From Henningerozyma blattae CBS 6284 (taxonomy: Eukaryota; Ascomycota; Saccharomycetes; Saccharomycetales; Saccharomycetaceae): a stretch of DNA of 64,000 nucleotides. Numbering within the stretch: the first letter of the stretch is position 1; each line of letters starts with the position of its first letter. This document shows, piece by piece, positions 51,757-61,544 of the stretch. Location of the stretch: contig NC_020186.1 of the NCBI RefSeq assembly GCF_000315915.1, positions 1,302,001-1,366,000 on the forward strand, in the 5' to 3' direction. The notes beneath the pieces are model-generated. The model was given only the letters and a program-made list of their open reading frames with translations. It searched no databases and was not told the origin of the DNA. The translations under genes were made by a program, and so were the position numbers.

Positions 51757-52566
51757 TTAAACCATATCAACTTTCCCCACAGTGTCATAATACGATACCA
51801 AATCAAATATTCTTTGTGCTGTTAAGTCATTGGCATCCAGATCTTCTAGATATTTTTGTGAAACAACCAATTTAGATATTTCAACAACATCATTTTCAAA
51901 TATGTTTGCTTCTTTAATAGTCAATGGGTAACCAATAAGAGCTATGTTATCGCCTGGTTTACTATTATTTTTTAAGTATTGTCCCAATAAACTAGCCATC
52001 ATACCTACGGGTAAATTTTCAAAATATTTTGAAGTATCATCATTGTATTTCTCATAATATTCCTGTAGTAAAGCTTGATATTTGTTATTTTCATCCTTCC
52101 TAATGGATTCGGCAACTTCTAAGGGAATCACTTTAATAAAACTCTTATCAATCTTTGCGGTATTACCATCAGATGCAACAATAAAATGAACATTCACTTC
52201 ATTATTGGGGAATACTGCTATTTTACGTCTTAAACCACCAACAACATTTGCATATTCCTGTTCTGAGTAAGATGTTTTTGGTTTCTTGTTTAATGTTTTA
52301 ACTGTTGCCATAAAGATTCCTGTTCCAACAACCCCTACAAACATTATCTTCAAGAAAAGGAAACGATCCACTACTGTATTATCATCAATTATGGATTTCT
52401 TGTTGGTATTTTTGCTTGTAGAATATCTCTTGAAACTTTGAAATTTATGTGAACGGTTCAAAAATAAGGGGTTAGTAAATACATTGCAGTTTCTTGATCC
52501 TTTCGCCAGACTGACGGAGGATTTATTAAGTTGTAATGCCTTACTAAATATTGTTCTACCTAGCAT
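51757..52566 (-). CDS. AIM36: Aim36, mitochondrial membrane protein
   Basis: 269 residues (255 in S. cerevisiae). The N-terminus is rich in Arg/Lys/Ser without acidic residues (about 1-55), a likely mitochondrial presequence. A transmembrane segment follows (FLFLKIMFVGVVGTGIFMAT, about 69-88). The soluble domain has YSEQEYANVVGGLRRK, VHFIVASDGN and ENLPVGMMASLLGQYLK. Yeast Aim36/Fmp39 is a mitochondrial protein of unknown function found in respiratory-growth and mitochondrial-inheritance screens. YMR157C in S. cerevisiae, near YMR155W, agrees with this position. Confidence 0.88.
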   Translation of the reverse strand: MLGRTIFSKALQLNKSSVSLAKGSRNCNVFTNPLFLNRSHKFQSFKRYSTSKNTNKKSIIDDNTVVDRFLFLKIMFVGVVGTGIFMATVKTLNKKPKTSYSEQEYANVVGGLRRKIAVFPNNEVNVHFIVASDGNTAKIDKSFIKVIPLEVAESIRKDENNKYQALLQEYYEKYNDDTSKYFENLPVGMMASLLGQYLKNNSKPGDNIALIGYPLTIKEANIFENDVVEISKLVVSQKYLEDLDANDLTAQRIFDLVSYYDTVGKVDMV

Positions 52567-53412
52567 TTTCGATTGATATATTTTTCCGATCGGTTTTCTT
52601 TAGTTTTAAGATACTTTGTATTACTTTAATGTTAAAAATATTATGATGTTAAGTTTTCATCGCTCTCCGTACTTTCTCTAACAGGTTTGATATTTAAAAG
52701 ATTACAAAATAAAAAAAAGCATACAAGAAATAATAATTTTGACAGAATATATCTTAAATGTATAGAAAGCATTATGTTTTCTTCATAATTTAATTTTGTT
52801 CACAATCAGATGCCTCTTCACCTCAAACATTATGTAAAATATGTATAGACAATATGAATATTTATAGTAGCTGCTAATATTTAATTGTCGAAAAAAATAC
52901 TTTATCTAATAATAAATATTATAAAATAGTTATTAAATAAGCAGTTATGCTTATAAAGTGTTGTTTATAACTGGTGTTGTCTCTGGGATATTGAAATCCA
53001 TCACTGGGGAGATTAGGTTTATTTCAATGACTTGATAAAAAAAAAAAAGGAAATTTTAACCTAATCTAATTTAAGATCTTATGTATGTGGTTAAATTATC
53101 ACTTGATGTTAAACATATGTCTCGGCTCTATTGCCAATTGATCTTCACGAGGTATTATTATTCAAAATATAATGTTCCCCTAATCGGAGTTTGTCGTGAC
53201 TCAGAAAATAGCGTAGCAGGGCTCTGTTCCCTTTTGAAATATTTCAGCAGGCAATTTGAAATTTACAATGGAACCAAAAAATATCTAAGAGCAAGAGATC
53301 ATTGGTTAAATAGTATATAATTTAATCTGTAACTTAGTTTATCTTTGAAAAATTGAAGACATTGAGAATATTGAATAAAAAATTTTTTGAATAAAGTAGC
53401 AATTGAAAAGAT
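52567..53412. other. AIM36-DUP gene intergenic region
   Basis: About 850 bases at a gene-order break. A 79-codon plus-strand frame (53081-53320) has no recognisable product. I see no LTR, tRNA or transposon remnant that would explain the break. Confidence 0.5.
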
Positions 53413-54048
53413 ATGAATAACGAAATTAGTGGAACTCCGAAGCCCATTTTTAGAAATCGCTTCACATATATTGTGTATGAATATTCACATACCTGGTATT
53501 TCCAACTCACAATTATACTTACACTATTTAATATAGTTGCTGGTATTTGCTACAATAAGGCTCGAATAAATCATAATTATTCAGAGACTAGCCTTTATAC
53601 TGTCAAGATTGTTATTGTATTTTCTTCAGCCTTTACATTATTATTTGGTTTAATAACAAGCATTCTCAATATAATATCGCGTACAACAAATGTAAACCAA
53701 TTAGTTAAACTGAAGTTTCTAACAGAGATGAAGCGTATCAATCCTGGGTCAAATCAACTTTTGTGGAATCAATTGACTTTAAACATCAATACATTTATTT
53801 ACAATGAGAATTATTGGAATACTCCGTATTTCTTTTATGATAAAAACTCAGCCATGAAATATTTTTATGAGTTTGCTATCAATCCGTATATGATTGACTT
53901 GGATGAATTATCAGAATTAGAAAAGAAAACAAGCTATTATAGAATGTTGAGTTGCATGACTCGAGAAAATCTAGGTTTAGAAGATATCATCGCAACAGTT
54001 AGAAAACAATATTTTAATGAGATTGGTAGAGGTATAACCGGTTCTTAG
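53413..54048 (+). CDS. DUP/COS-family membrane protein
   Basis: 211 residues. Two hydrophobic segments (about 29-46, YFQLTIILTLFNIVAGICY; about 63-89, VKIVIVFSSAFTLLFGLI) are followed by the diagnostic DUP motif: LLWNQLTLNINTFIYNENYW then NTPYFFYDKNSAMKYFYEF (about 120-156). This matches the pattern W...N.YLYE..VWNT.YFF of S. cerevisiae Cos and DUP240 proteins. Cos proteins are endosomal and help sort membrane proteins into multivesicular bodies; DUP240 proteins Mst27/Mst28 bind COPI and COPII coats. Only one DUP unit is present. Start is the first in-frame ATG. It sits alone at an interior site between AIM36 and TDA11, where gene order switches from YMR/YDL to YHR/YGR neighbours. Confidence 0.82.
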   Translation: MNNEISGTPKPIFRNRFTYIVYEYSHTWYFQLTIILTLFNIVAGICYNKARINHNYSETSLYTVKIVIVFSSAFTLLFGLITSILNIISRTTNVNQLVKLKFLTEMKRINPGSNQLLWNQLTLNINTFIYNENYWNTPYFFYDKNSAMKYFYEFAINPYMIDLDELSELEKKTSYYRMLSCMTRENLGLEDIIATVRKQYFNEIGRGITGS

Positions 54049-54056
54049 CCTGTAGC

Positions 54057-54090
<34 letters not shown>

Positions 54091-54538
54091 TTTTTCCTTA
54101 TTTTTCTTTTTTTTTGGAATTCTAAATGTAGAATATTTCACAGACAGTGTTCCTCAAATATACCGAATATATCATCCAATGTTAGCCTAAATAATAGAAG
54201 AAGAATTAAATTATGACCCAATTGATGGTTTATATACAAAATAAGAAAATAATATAATTTGTAAGATATTTGCATAGTTATGAAATTAATTTATTTCTTA
54301 TTATTAAGTATGAAGGAAATTATTTTTTGAGAATGTTTTGTGTCGTTAATGTCTATTTTTGGGTGTATGTTTCCGGAATTTCCATGGAAATACTGCATTT
54401 CCATTTTCGGCCGATTTATTCAGTTGAAGTATTGAAATGAATGCAAATATTCCTAAAAATTATATTTAAAGGATTAGATCTATAGTATGAGATCTGCATC
54501 AAGTTTACAACAGATAGGTCAGCTATCGTTAGGCAAGG
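54049..54538. other. DUP gene-TDA11 intergenic region
   Basis: About 490 bases beginning with an (AT)13 microsatellite eight bases after the DUP stop codon. The rest is presumed TDA11 promoter. Confidence 0.55.
54057..54082. repeat. (AT)13 microsatellite
   Basis: Thirteen uninterrupted AT units immediately downstream of the DUP-family gene. Confidence 0.93.
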
Positions 54539-56689
54539 ATGGAAGTACAAGATAATATAAATAAGCATCAAACCCCATTACCGCAAAATACTACAAGTTA
54601 TGAGACGGATCATGGTGAAGAGGGCCATGCCAAGCAGGAAACCAATAAAAATTCTCCATCTTTAGGGGCCTCCTTATTCGATGAGTTCATATCAAAAGGT
54701 GACAAAAATCTACAGGTAGATACCAGTTCTTCTAATTTCTTAGATTCAGTCATATCGAAGGATACAAAACATGTGCATCATACTGAAATAGACTCTGATG
54801 CAGGGGAAAAGAAATCAGTATCGCCTGCAAATAGAAATGGCATGTCGCCTCTGCTGTCTAATAAACTAGACCAATCAAAACAGCAAATTCGCGTAAATCA
54901 TAGTCATAATGTATCAGGTTCATCGTTGGGTTCAAATTCATCAACAACACACAGAACGACATCCCAAGGTCAACAACATCAATTATTAACACCAGTTAGA
55001 ATATCGGATGATGATCATCCTTTAAAAGAAAAAGATTTACAATCTGCAAATCTAAATAGTATACCTCATAGAGCTTCACGATCAGGAACTATTAATAAGA
55101 GAAAATCACTGATTAAACCAGTAGCAGTTATCGAATCAAATGATGATAATATTTCTTTTTCAAATACAGATTCTAGAATATCTAATAAAAATAGCAACAA
55201 TCCAAACCTTAGCCACACTGTTCCAATTGGAACTATTAATTCAACCTTGACGGGAAACTTAACCTATGATGATTCTCTCATGATGCATACAAGAACACAT
55301 TCAAGAGATACTAGTATAAATTCTGCTGCTGGTGAAATTAATCCATTAGATATTAGTGTTTTGTTACAAAACTTAGCTTCAAAGGAGATAGAGTTGATGG
55401 AATCAAAGCATCGAATTGAAGATTTAAAAAAGCAGATTCATATGGAAAACCAATTATATTTGAAAAAATCAAATGAGTTAAATGAGCTAAAACTGAAAGT
55501 TAGTAAGCATATCAATAGTCCGATTCAAAATCTAAATTCAACATTTTCTAATTTTTCACTGACACCTACACCTACTCAACTTCAACCTCAGATTTCACAT
55601 ACTCATCCATCAATACCAGAATCAGATGAAAGCCAGAACTCTAATAAGAAACCATTGAGTTTTATAGAAGACTCGAATAATACTAATGGCATCAATTTCA
55701 ACATCAATGGTTCTACTGAGAACAAAAGAGTTTCCGTTGGTAGATTTATTTCTTCTGGAGGAAATAATAATATTGATATGAACCATAATTCATCTAATAC
55801 TAATAGCATAGCACCAATAAACGTTGATCATTTATCTCTTCATGCTCAAGAAACTCCTTCAAAAATAAAATCAACGGCAGATTTTCACAATATACCAACA
55901 CCACCTTCCCTGCAAACTGAACAAAAATTTTCAGGTAATAATGTCAAACCTACAGCATCAAATAATACAGAAAAAACTTCCATGTGGAGTAAACCATTTA
56001 GCATGTTTTATCAATTCGATCAGAGAATGCAAAAAGAATTACAAAAATCTCTAGATTGGGATGATACTTCAACTTCTAATTCACCTGTTCCTTCAAGAGG
56101 TGCTTCAGCAACTCCTATTGCAAATATCAATGAAACTCTGAATCCCATTCCAAATACTAGTACTAATAATGAAAACAACCCCATTAAAACCATGGATAGC
56201 ATACCTCCTTCAAGATTTGCAAACGATCTAAAAATGACAGTCTCAAATGATCCGTCTTTTGACCAATACTTTGATAATGTCCAAAACGAAAATAATTTAA
56301 ATATTTCAAAGCAGCGAGATGAAAGCAAGTCTAATACTGTTACGGGCTCTATATGGAGAATTGTAAGTGGCGTTAAATCAGGCTTATCTAAGCCAAATAG
56401 TAACGACACAACTGGCTTAATTTCACAATCCGAAGATTCAAGTGACCATAACATATTAAATGAATTAAAGCCAATCGATCATTTAAGTTTAATAGTTCAT
56501 AATTCAGATCTTAAATTTCCTACCAAATCTACTGATGAAAAACTACAGCCTGCCAATGAAGAATTACACACTTCTAATGAAACTGAAGGTAATGATCTTC
56601 ATAAACATATTGTAAAAAATTCAGAGCTAGAAGGACAAGAGTTGATGAGAAGAAGAAAGAAAAAAGTTATTGAGATGGTTGACTTTTAG
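54539..56689 (+). CDS. TDA11: Tda11-type coiled-coil protein
   Basis: 716 residues against 504 in S. cerevisiae; mostly disordered and Ser/Asn-rich. Conserved islands identify it: SLFDEFISKGDKNLQVDTSS (about 46-65), LLTPVRISDDDHPL (about 150), INKRKSLIKPVAVI (about 187), a coiled coil DISVLLQNLASKEIELMESK onward (about 276-325), MWSKPFSMFYQFDQRMQKEL then QKSLDWDD (about 484-510), SIWRIVSGVKSGL (about 605) and the C-terminal EMVDF (yeast EMTDF). The function of Tda11 is not established. YHR159W lies beside PEX18 (YHR160C) in S. cerevisiae, and the same convergent pair is seen here. Confidence 0.88.
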   Translation: MEVQDNINKHQTPLPQNTTSYETDHGEEGHAKQETNKNSPSLGASLFDEFISKGDKNLQVDTSSSNFLDSVISKDTKHVHHTEIDSDAGEKKSVSPANRNGMSPLLSNKLDQSKQQIRVNHSHNVSGSSLGSNSSTTHRTTSQGQQHQLLTPVRISDDDHPLKEKDLQSANLNSIPHRASRSGTINKRKSLIKPVAVIESNDDNISFSNTDSRISNKNSNNPNLSHTVPIGTINSTLTGNLTYDDSLMMHTRTHSRDTSINSAAGEINPLDISVLLQNLASKEIELMESKHRIEDLKKQIHMENQLYLKKSNELNELKLKVSKHINSPIQNLNSTFSNFSLTPTPTQLQPQISHTHPSIPESDESQNSNKKPLSFIEDSNNTNGINFNINGSTENKRVSVGRFISSGGNNNIDMNHNSSNTNSIAPINVDHLSLHAQETPSKIKSTADFHNIPTPPSLQTEQKFSGNNVKPTASNNTEKTSMWSKPFSMFYQFDQRMQKELQKSLDWDDTSTSNSPVPSRGASATPIANINETLNPIPNTSTNNENNPIKTMDSIPPSRFANDLKMTVSNDPSFDQYFDNVQNENNLNISKQRDESKSNTVTGSIWRIVSGVKSGLSKPNSNDTTGLISQSEDSSDHNILNELKPIDHLSLIVHNSDLKFPTKSTDEKLQPANEELHTSNETEGNDLHKHIVKNSELEGQELMRRRKKKVIEMVDF

Positions 56690-56942
56690 CATTGAAAATT
56701 ATAATATATTGCATTTACTAAAATAGTATCGTATATAGAGAGACCTATTTTTATGACACTATATAATAAATTAATAAATTTTGCATTTAAGAGTTACAAA
56801 TAAAAATAGAATATATATTCGGACATTAAAAGAGTATATGGTTATTTATAAGTAAGTATAGCACACAATAATTATAAATTACAGTGTAGTATATTTTCAT
56901 ATCCAGTTCATTACGATCGTTAGGAAATTAATTTTTAAAATT
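56690..56942. other. Convergent 3' region TDA11 / PEX18-21
   Basis: About 250 bases (about 310 if the broken frame of the PEX gene is used as its end). AT-rich; no element recognised. Confidence 0.45.
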
Positions 56943-57076
56943 CTAGGGCTTTGGGGATACAGAAAATATATCATTCTTTCCATTATTTGTGGGAAGATCA
57001 GTTGATGGAAATACAACTGTTCCATCGCTTATACTTTGCATTAAAGACATAAATTTTGAATTCTCTAATTTTTTTT
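56943..57076 (-). other. PEX18/PEX21: Out-of-frame C-terminal segment of PEX18/PEX21
   Basis: Reverse-strand frame shifted by one base relative to the main frame. It is open from the A run to TAG at 56943-56945, about 40 residues. It contains the family-like NSKFMSLMQSISDG, while the main frame yields an unlike basic/aromatic tail and stops at 56998. Confidence 0.8.
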
Positions 57077-57768
57077 GTTTCAAAGGAAATATCTTCTTCA
57101 GTATAATTCATAAGCGAACCTGTAATTTCAGTTGCAATTTGTTGAAATTCTTTATCACTAGCACTTAGTTCTGGTTTTTTATCAATTCTTGAGGAAGAAT
57201 TTAATTTTAAATCATTAGCTAATTGTGATTCTACTAATTTAAACTGGTTATTAAATTGCTGGTCTAATTGACTATTAGTATTAGAATAGCCTAATTTTGA
57301 AACCATATGATGGTGAAAATTTTGCTTATTTATGTTCCGGTATAATTGACAATCCTTTTTGTTTTGTAGTACCATTGTGTTGGAACTTCTCTGAGAATTC
57401 TCATATTGAGCATAAAGCTTCTTGTAAGAGTCATCAAACTCTAATGGATCTTTAACTTTTATATTAGAAAATTCTTGAATCCATTGAGAGCTTAAATCCG
57501 CATTGTTGGACTCATTAGTTGCTGAATGTGGTTCAAAATGTTGTCTTTGAATTGGAACAGCGTTTATTTCTTTTGGTCGATGGTTATCTAATTGAGGATT
57601 CTTTTCTAAATAGTCTGTGTTATGAAGAAATTTAGATTCAATTGGGTTGTATGACAGATAAGCTTGTGAATTAGTATTTTTTATGCCTTCATTCAAAGTC
57701 AAAGGGTTTCGTAGTTTACTGTTGAAAAGGTTTACCGTGTTGATATTATCATTGCATGATGAATTCAT
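56998..57768 (-). CDS. PEX18/PEX21: Pex18/Pex21-type PTS2 co-receptor (reading frame broken near the end)
   Basis: 256 residues in the open frame. Weakly conserved outside short blocks: LSSQWIQEFSNIKVKDP (about 92-108) is the WxxEF-like motif, and SASDKEFQQIATEITGSLMN precedes the Pex7-binding C-terminal region. Pex18 and Pex21 carry Pex7 with PTS2 cargo to the peroxisome. The last ~20 residues of the open frame (after ETKK) are out of register: the next frame reads KLENSKFMSLMQSISDG and continues to a TAG at 56943, much like the KF.NS.F..LM..IS.G end of yeast Pex21/Pex18. The switch is an eight-A run (57069-57076); seven would restore the frame. Neighbours TDA11 (beside PEX18) and PFK1 (beside PEX21) make this the single equivalent of both. 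Confidence 0.86.
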   Translation of the reverse strand: MNSSCNDNINTVNLFNSKLRNPLTLNEGIKNTNSQAYLSYNPIESKFLHNTDYLEKNPQLDNHRPKEINAVPIQRQHFEPHSATNESNNADLSSQWIQEFSNIKVKDPLEFDDSYKKLYAQYENSQRSSNTMVLQNKKDCQLYRNINKQNFHHHMVSKLGYSNTNSQLDQQFNNQFKLVESQLANDLKLNSSSRIDKKPELSASDKEFQQIATEITGSLMNYTEEDISFETKKIREFKIYVFNAKYKRWNSCISIN

Positions 57769-58574
57769 CTTAGTAGTATATTAATCTTGAATATGTAGTT
57801 ATTATCTATATTAGAAAGTAAATTGAGCTATGGTCAAAATTTTTCTATCTGAATTTTCAACACTGGTATTAACTTTTAATTTTGTATAAAAATATTACTC
57901 AATTAATTGATTTACATTTACTGATATTAAAAGCTCATCGAAGATTTCCGGTTCGCGTAAGAACTATGAGTCGAACTTTGAAGGTTATATATATAGTCTT
58001 AAAAATAACTAGGCAAAGTTAATCAATAATATAGTGTTATTAAAAACAAATAAGTCATTTGTAATTATATAATAAGTAGTATATAAATATATGTATCGTA
58101 TATCGTACAAAATTTGTAATAATTTATATTTCTTTTTTAAGCAAAATTAGTTAAATGTAACAAAAAAACAAATTAGAACAAAAAAAAAGGTATTTCGTTA
58201 ATAGTAAGAGTCTCGTAACAGAAAGAAAGCCAAAGAATAAAAAGTTGGAATAGATTTTGAATAGATAGAATGAGTTGGGAAAAAAAAGAACTAAAGAAAA
58301 CTAGGATAATTCTTATTATTCTCTAAAGGTTCTTTATATATTAACCGTTATTAGAGAAGATCATGAAAAATAAAAAAAATTCTATAAGGTTTTTCAATTA
58401 CTGTAACAGATATTGATTTCACAAAATAGAGGTAAAAATAATATGCTGATTGATAAATTCAACTCTACAAAATTCGTCCAATAAAAGTGTTCTCATTTAA
58501 CGGTAACTCAAAAAAAAAATAAAAAAAAACAGTAAAAAAACCGACTGTAAAATATTTTATTTTATTAAATTCAT
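57769..58574. other. PEX18/21 promoter / PFK1 3' region
   Basis: About 800 bases, AT-rich with several poly-A and poly-T tracts. A GAGTCGAAC string near 57969 resembles part of a tRNA B box but no tRNA folds around it. Confidence 0.5.
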
Positions 58575-61544
58575 CTATTGGGATTCAGCAGCAATTTCTG
58601 CTCTTAATCTGGATCTACCGGATAACATTTCAGAGATTTGAGTGTATTCAGTCCAGTGAACCTTTTCACCCTTTCTTAGTTCAACATTAGTTTCTTTATC
58701 CCATAAGTCAGTAATTGGTTTGAAAGTGACTTTAGAGCCGTTGACACAGATAACGGCAGCTGATTCGTCTTCGTGAATGACAGTTGGAACCTTTTCGCCT
58801 TGTGAGTTAAAAGTAAATCTCAAAACCTTAGAGTCAACGTTTTCACCACGTAATTGGTTTCTCTTGTTCCATTCTTCCAAGAATTTGACACACTTGACGG
58901 CATATCTGGAAGCAACAACACGATCCTTAGAAGATGGAGAACCCCCTTGTTGAACATGACCTGGGATAGCAGTTCTAACACCGAATTTGCCCTTAGATTG
59001 TTCAGCAATAATATCACCAATCAAATCAGTAGAGTAAACTGAAGAAGCTTCTTCATTTCTGATCAAGATCTTACCGTTACGGTTTTCACCTTGGTCATGG
59101 CTGAAGTTTTCAGTCAATAAGTCTAAATCTTCTCTAATAGAAGCCAAGTTGATTTGAGTTTCTGGAGTGTAAACAGAGACAGCACCAGATACTAAACCAA
59201 TATAAGTGGCAATGTAACCAGAGTGACCACCGTGGACTTCAATAACGAAAACTCTTCTTCTAGTAGCAGAAGCAGATTGCTTAATATCATCAGTGTATTT
59301 GACTAAAGCATTCAAACAAGTATCAACACCCAAGGAATATTCAGTACCTGGGACGTTGTTTGAAATTGTAGATGGAATTAAAGCCATTGGGATGTTAAAG
59401 ATTGGGTATTCAGCTCTACCATCACGTAATTGTTTCAAAGATTTGAAACCTTCAAAACCACCTAAGATAATTAAACCGTCTAATTTGTTCTTTTGGAAGT
59501 AGTAAGCAATAGTACCTAAATCTTCAGCAGCAACACATCTGTTGGTACCAATTTCGGAACCACCCATGTTATGCCAGTTTTCGACATCTAACCAATTTAA
59601 TTCTTTAACTTTACCTGTTTGGATCAAACCTGCAAACCCGTTTAAGATAGCATATGGTTTGTGACCGTGAGATAAACAGTATAAGGCAGCAGAACGAGTA
59701 GCAGCGTTTAAGGCAGCAGATGGAGCACCGACATGAACAATACCAACGTTTAATCTTTCAGTAACTGGTAATAATTCAGTACCATCATCCTTAATAGTGG
59801 TAGATAAGAAGTTTTCATATAATTCAATGAATTCAGTATCTCTTAAAGAAATAGCCTTGTCGAAATCTTTGTTTTCGATAGCTTCAGCAACAGCACCAGT
59901 CAATTTGACAGATTCAACCAAAGGCATTCTGATGATCTTATTTTCCAAAATACCAATCAATGGAGATGGAGTTTCTGGAGTATTTTCCAAGACAGCCTTA
60001 ACAGCATCAACACCTTGTAAAGTGGCTAACCATCTGTCATGAGCAACAGCGGTACCACCTCTTTGGACATGACCTAAAATCGTGCATCTAGTATCCAAAC
60101 CTAATTCAACCAAAGCATCTTTAACCATATCGGCGGTGATTGGGTTTAATTCATCATCCAAAGCACCTTCGGCAACAATAACAGTAATATTTCTTCTACC
60201 TTTAGACTTATGTCTCTTACAAACTTCTTGTAATTCTAATTGCCAGTTTTGATGAGAAACAGCTCTTTCTGGAATGAAGATGTAATCAGCACCTGTAGCA
60301 ATACCGGCCATTAAAGCTAACCAACCACAATGTCTACCCATAACTTCAACAACGAAAGCTCTGGAATGAGATTTGGCAGTAGCATCAATGTAGTCAACCA
60401 TTTCACAAATTCTTTCCAATGAAGAGTAAGCACCAATGGTAGAATCAGTACCAGACATATCGTTATCAATAGAACCGACTAAACCAACAATGGTTAAATT
60501 CTTGTAAGGTTCAACTTGTTTTTCAGTTAGAGTACCGTCACTAACTAATTCAGAGACTAAAGATGGCCATTCAGATCTAAATAAATCGGCACCGGTTAAA
60601 GAACCATCACCACCACAAACAATCAAGGCATCGATACCTTCAGAGATTAAGTTACCAGCGGCTTGCTTTCTACCCCATCTTTGTCTGAAATCCATGGAAC
60701 GAGCAGTACCAATCAAAGTACCACCTTCACTTAACCAACCTCTAACATCTTCCCAAGCCATCTTCTTCAAATATTGACCACCTCTTAATAAACCTTCGTA
60801 ACCTTCATAAACGGCGTAGACATCACAACCGTAATGGATACCAGTTCTAACAATAGCACGAACAGCAGCGTTCATACCTGGAGAATCACCACCAGATGTC
60901 ATAACAGCAATTTTCTTTTTTCTTTGACCACTTAAAGTTTGTCTTAATAAGTTGGTAGCAGCAATAGAAGCTTTATCTTCAGCGGGTTCATTATCGGAAT
61001 TTTCAGCAGAAGTAGCCTCCATAAAGAATTTACCATCAGTTGGAACATTGTCTAATGGGTTGATGAAATTTGTGAAAGATAAGATGTTATTCATTGGGTC
61101 CTTTAAGATAACTAATGAATCGTTAACTTTCTTTGCAGCATCACCAAACTTCTTGACAATTGAATCTAATTCGACAGAGAAATAGGTAGTAGAAAAAGTT
61201 TGTTCAGATAAATTGCTTGGAAGCATGTCAGTAGAAACATATCTAATTTTAATCAAGGCACCTTGGGATTGGTTCTTGTTGGTAGCTTCTTGTTGTGGGA
61301 CTCTGAAACCAGTGTTATCAATTTCAGATAACTTGAAAGCTTCTAACCAAACTTCATTCAAAGAATCAACACTTGTACCATTAGATAATAAGGAGTTTTG
61401 ACCATTCTTGAATGTGTCGTAATGTTTAATGGTTTGGAAACCCAAGGAATGGTAAAATTTAATGGTTTTTTGAAACAAAGTTTGGTCAACTGTTGCAATT
61501 GATCTAAATGCAACACCGTAACAGTTATTATCTTCACTAATCAT
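58575..61544 (-). CDS. PFK1: 6-phosphofructokinase alpha subunit
   Basis: 989 residues (987 in S. cerevisiae). The N-terminal glyoxalase-like domain of fungal enzymes (about 1-200, CYGVAFRSIATVDQTLFQKT) is followed by two tandem PFK domains. The catalytic half has the ATP site TSGGDSPGMNAAVRAIVRTG (about 215), CGGDGSLTGADLF, and the active-site SIDNDMSGTDSTIGAYSSLE. The C-terminal regulatory half has GGFEGFKSLKQLRDG and the fructose-2,6-bisphosphate-type region GGHSGYIATY ... AIPGHVQQGG. The sequence fits the alpha (Pfk1) subunit and not Pfk2. It forms a hetero-octamer that commits glucose to glycolysis. Codon use appears strongly biased, as expected for a highly expressed gene. PEX21 and YAP1802 flank PFK1 (YGR240C) in S. 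cerevisiae, as here. Confidence 0.98.
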   Translation of the reverse strand: MISEDNNCYGVAFRSIATVDQTLFQKTIKFYHSLGFQTIKHYDTFKNGQNSLLSNGTSVDSLNEVWLEAFKLSEIDNTGFRVPQQEATNKNQSQGALIKIRYVSTDMLPSNLSEQTFSTTYFSVELDSIVKKFGDAAKKVNDSLVILKDPMNNILSFTNFINPLDNVPTDGKFFMEATSAENSDNEPAEDKASIAATNLLRQTLSGQRKKKIAVMTSGGDSPGMNAAVRAIVRTGIHYGCDVYAVYEGYEGLLRGGQYLKKMAWEDVRGWLSEGGTLIGTARSMDFRQRWGRKQAAGNLISEGIDALIVCGGDGSLTGADLFRSEWPSLVSELVSDGTLTEKQVEPYKNLTIVGLVGSIDNDMSGTDSTIGAYSSLERICEMVDYIDATAKSHSRAFVVEVMGRHCGWLALMAGIATGADYIFIPERAVSHQNWQLELQEVCKRHKSKGRRNITVIVAEGALDDELNPITADMVKDALVELGLDTRCTILGHVQRGGTAVAHDRWLATLQGVDAVKAVLENTPETPSPLIGILENKIIRMPLVESVKLTGAVAEAIENKDFDKAISLRDTEFIELYENFLSTTIKDDGTELLPVTERLNVGIVHVGAPSAALNAATRSAALYCLSHGHKPYAILNGFAGLIQTGKVKELNWLDVENWHNMGGSEIGTNRCVAAEDLGTIAYYFQKNKLDGLIILGGFEGFKSLKQLRDGRAEYPIFNIPMALIPSTISNNVPGTEYSLGVDTCLNALVKYTDDIKQSASATRRRVFVIEVHGGHSGYIATYIGLVSGAVSVYTPETQINLASIREDLDLLTENFSHDQGENRNGKILIRNEEASSVYSTDLIGDIIAEQSKGKFGVRTAIPGHVQQGGSPSSKDRVVASRYAVKCVKFLEEWNKRNQLRGENVDSKVLRFTFNSQGEKVPTVIHEDESAAVICVNGSKVTFKPITDLWDKETNVELRKGEKVHWTEYTQISEMLSGRSRLRAEIAAESQ

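Noticed and set aside
53081..53320. 79-codon plus-strand frame upstream of the DUP gene
   Set aside because: No recognisable motif, and length is within chance range for this base composition; the next real gene starts shortly after.
57960..57985. GAGTCGAAC string resembling a tRNA B box
   Set aside because: It matches only part of GGTTCGANTCC on the reverse strand and no acceptor stem, A box or cloverleaf can be drawn around it.
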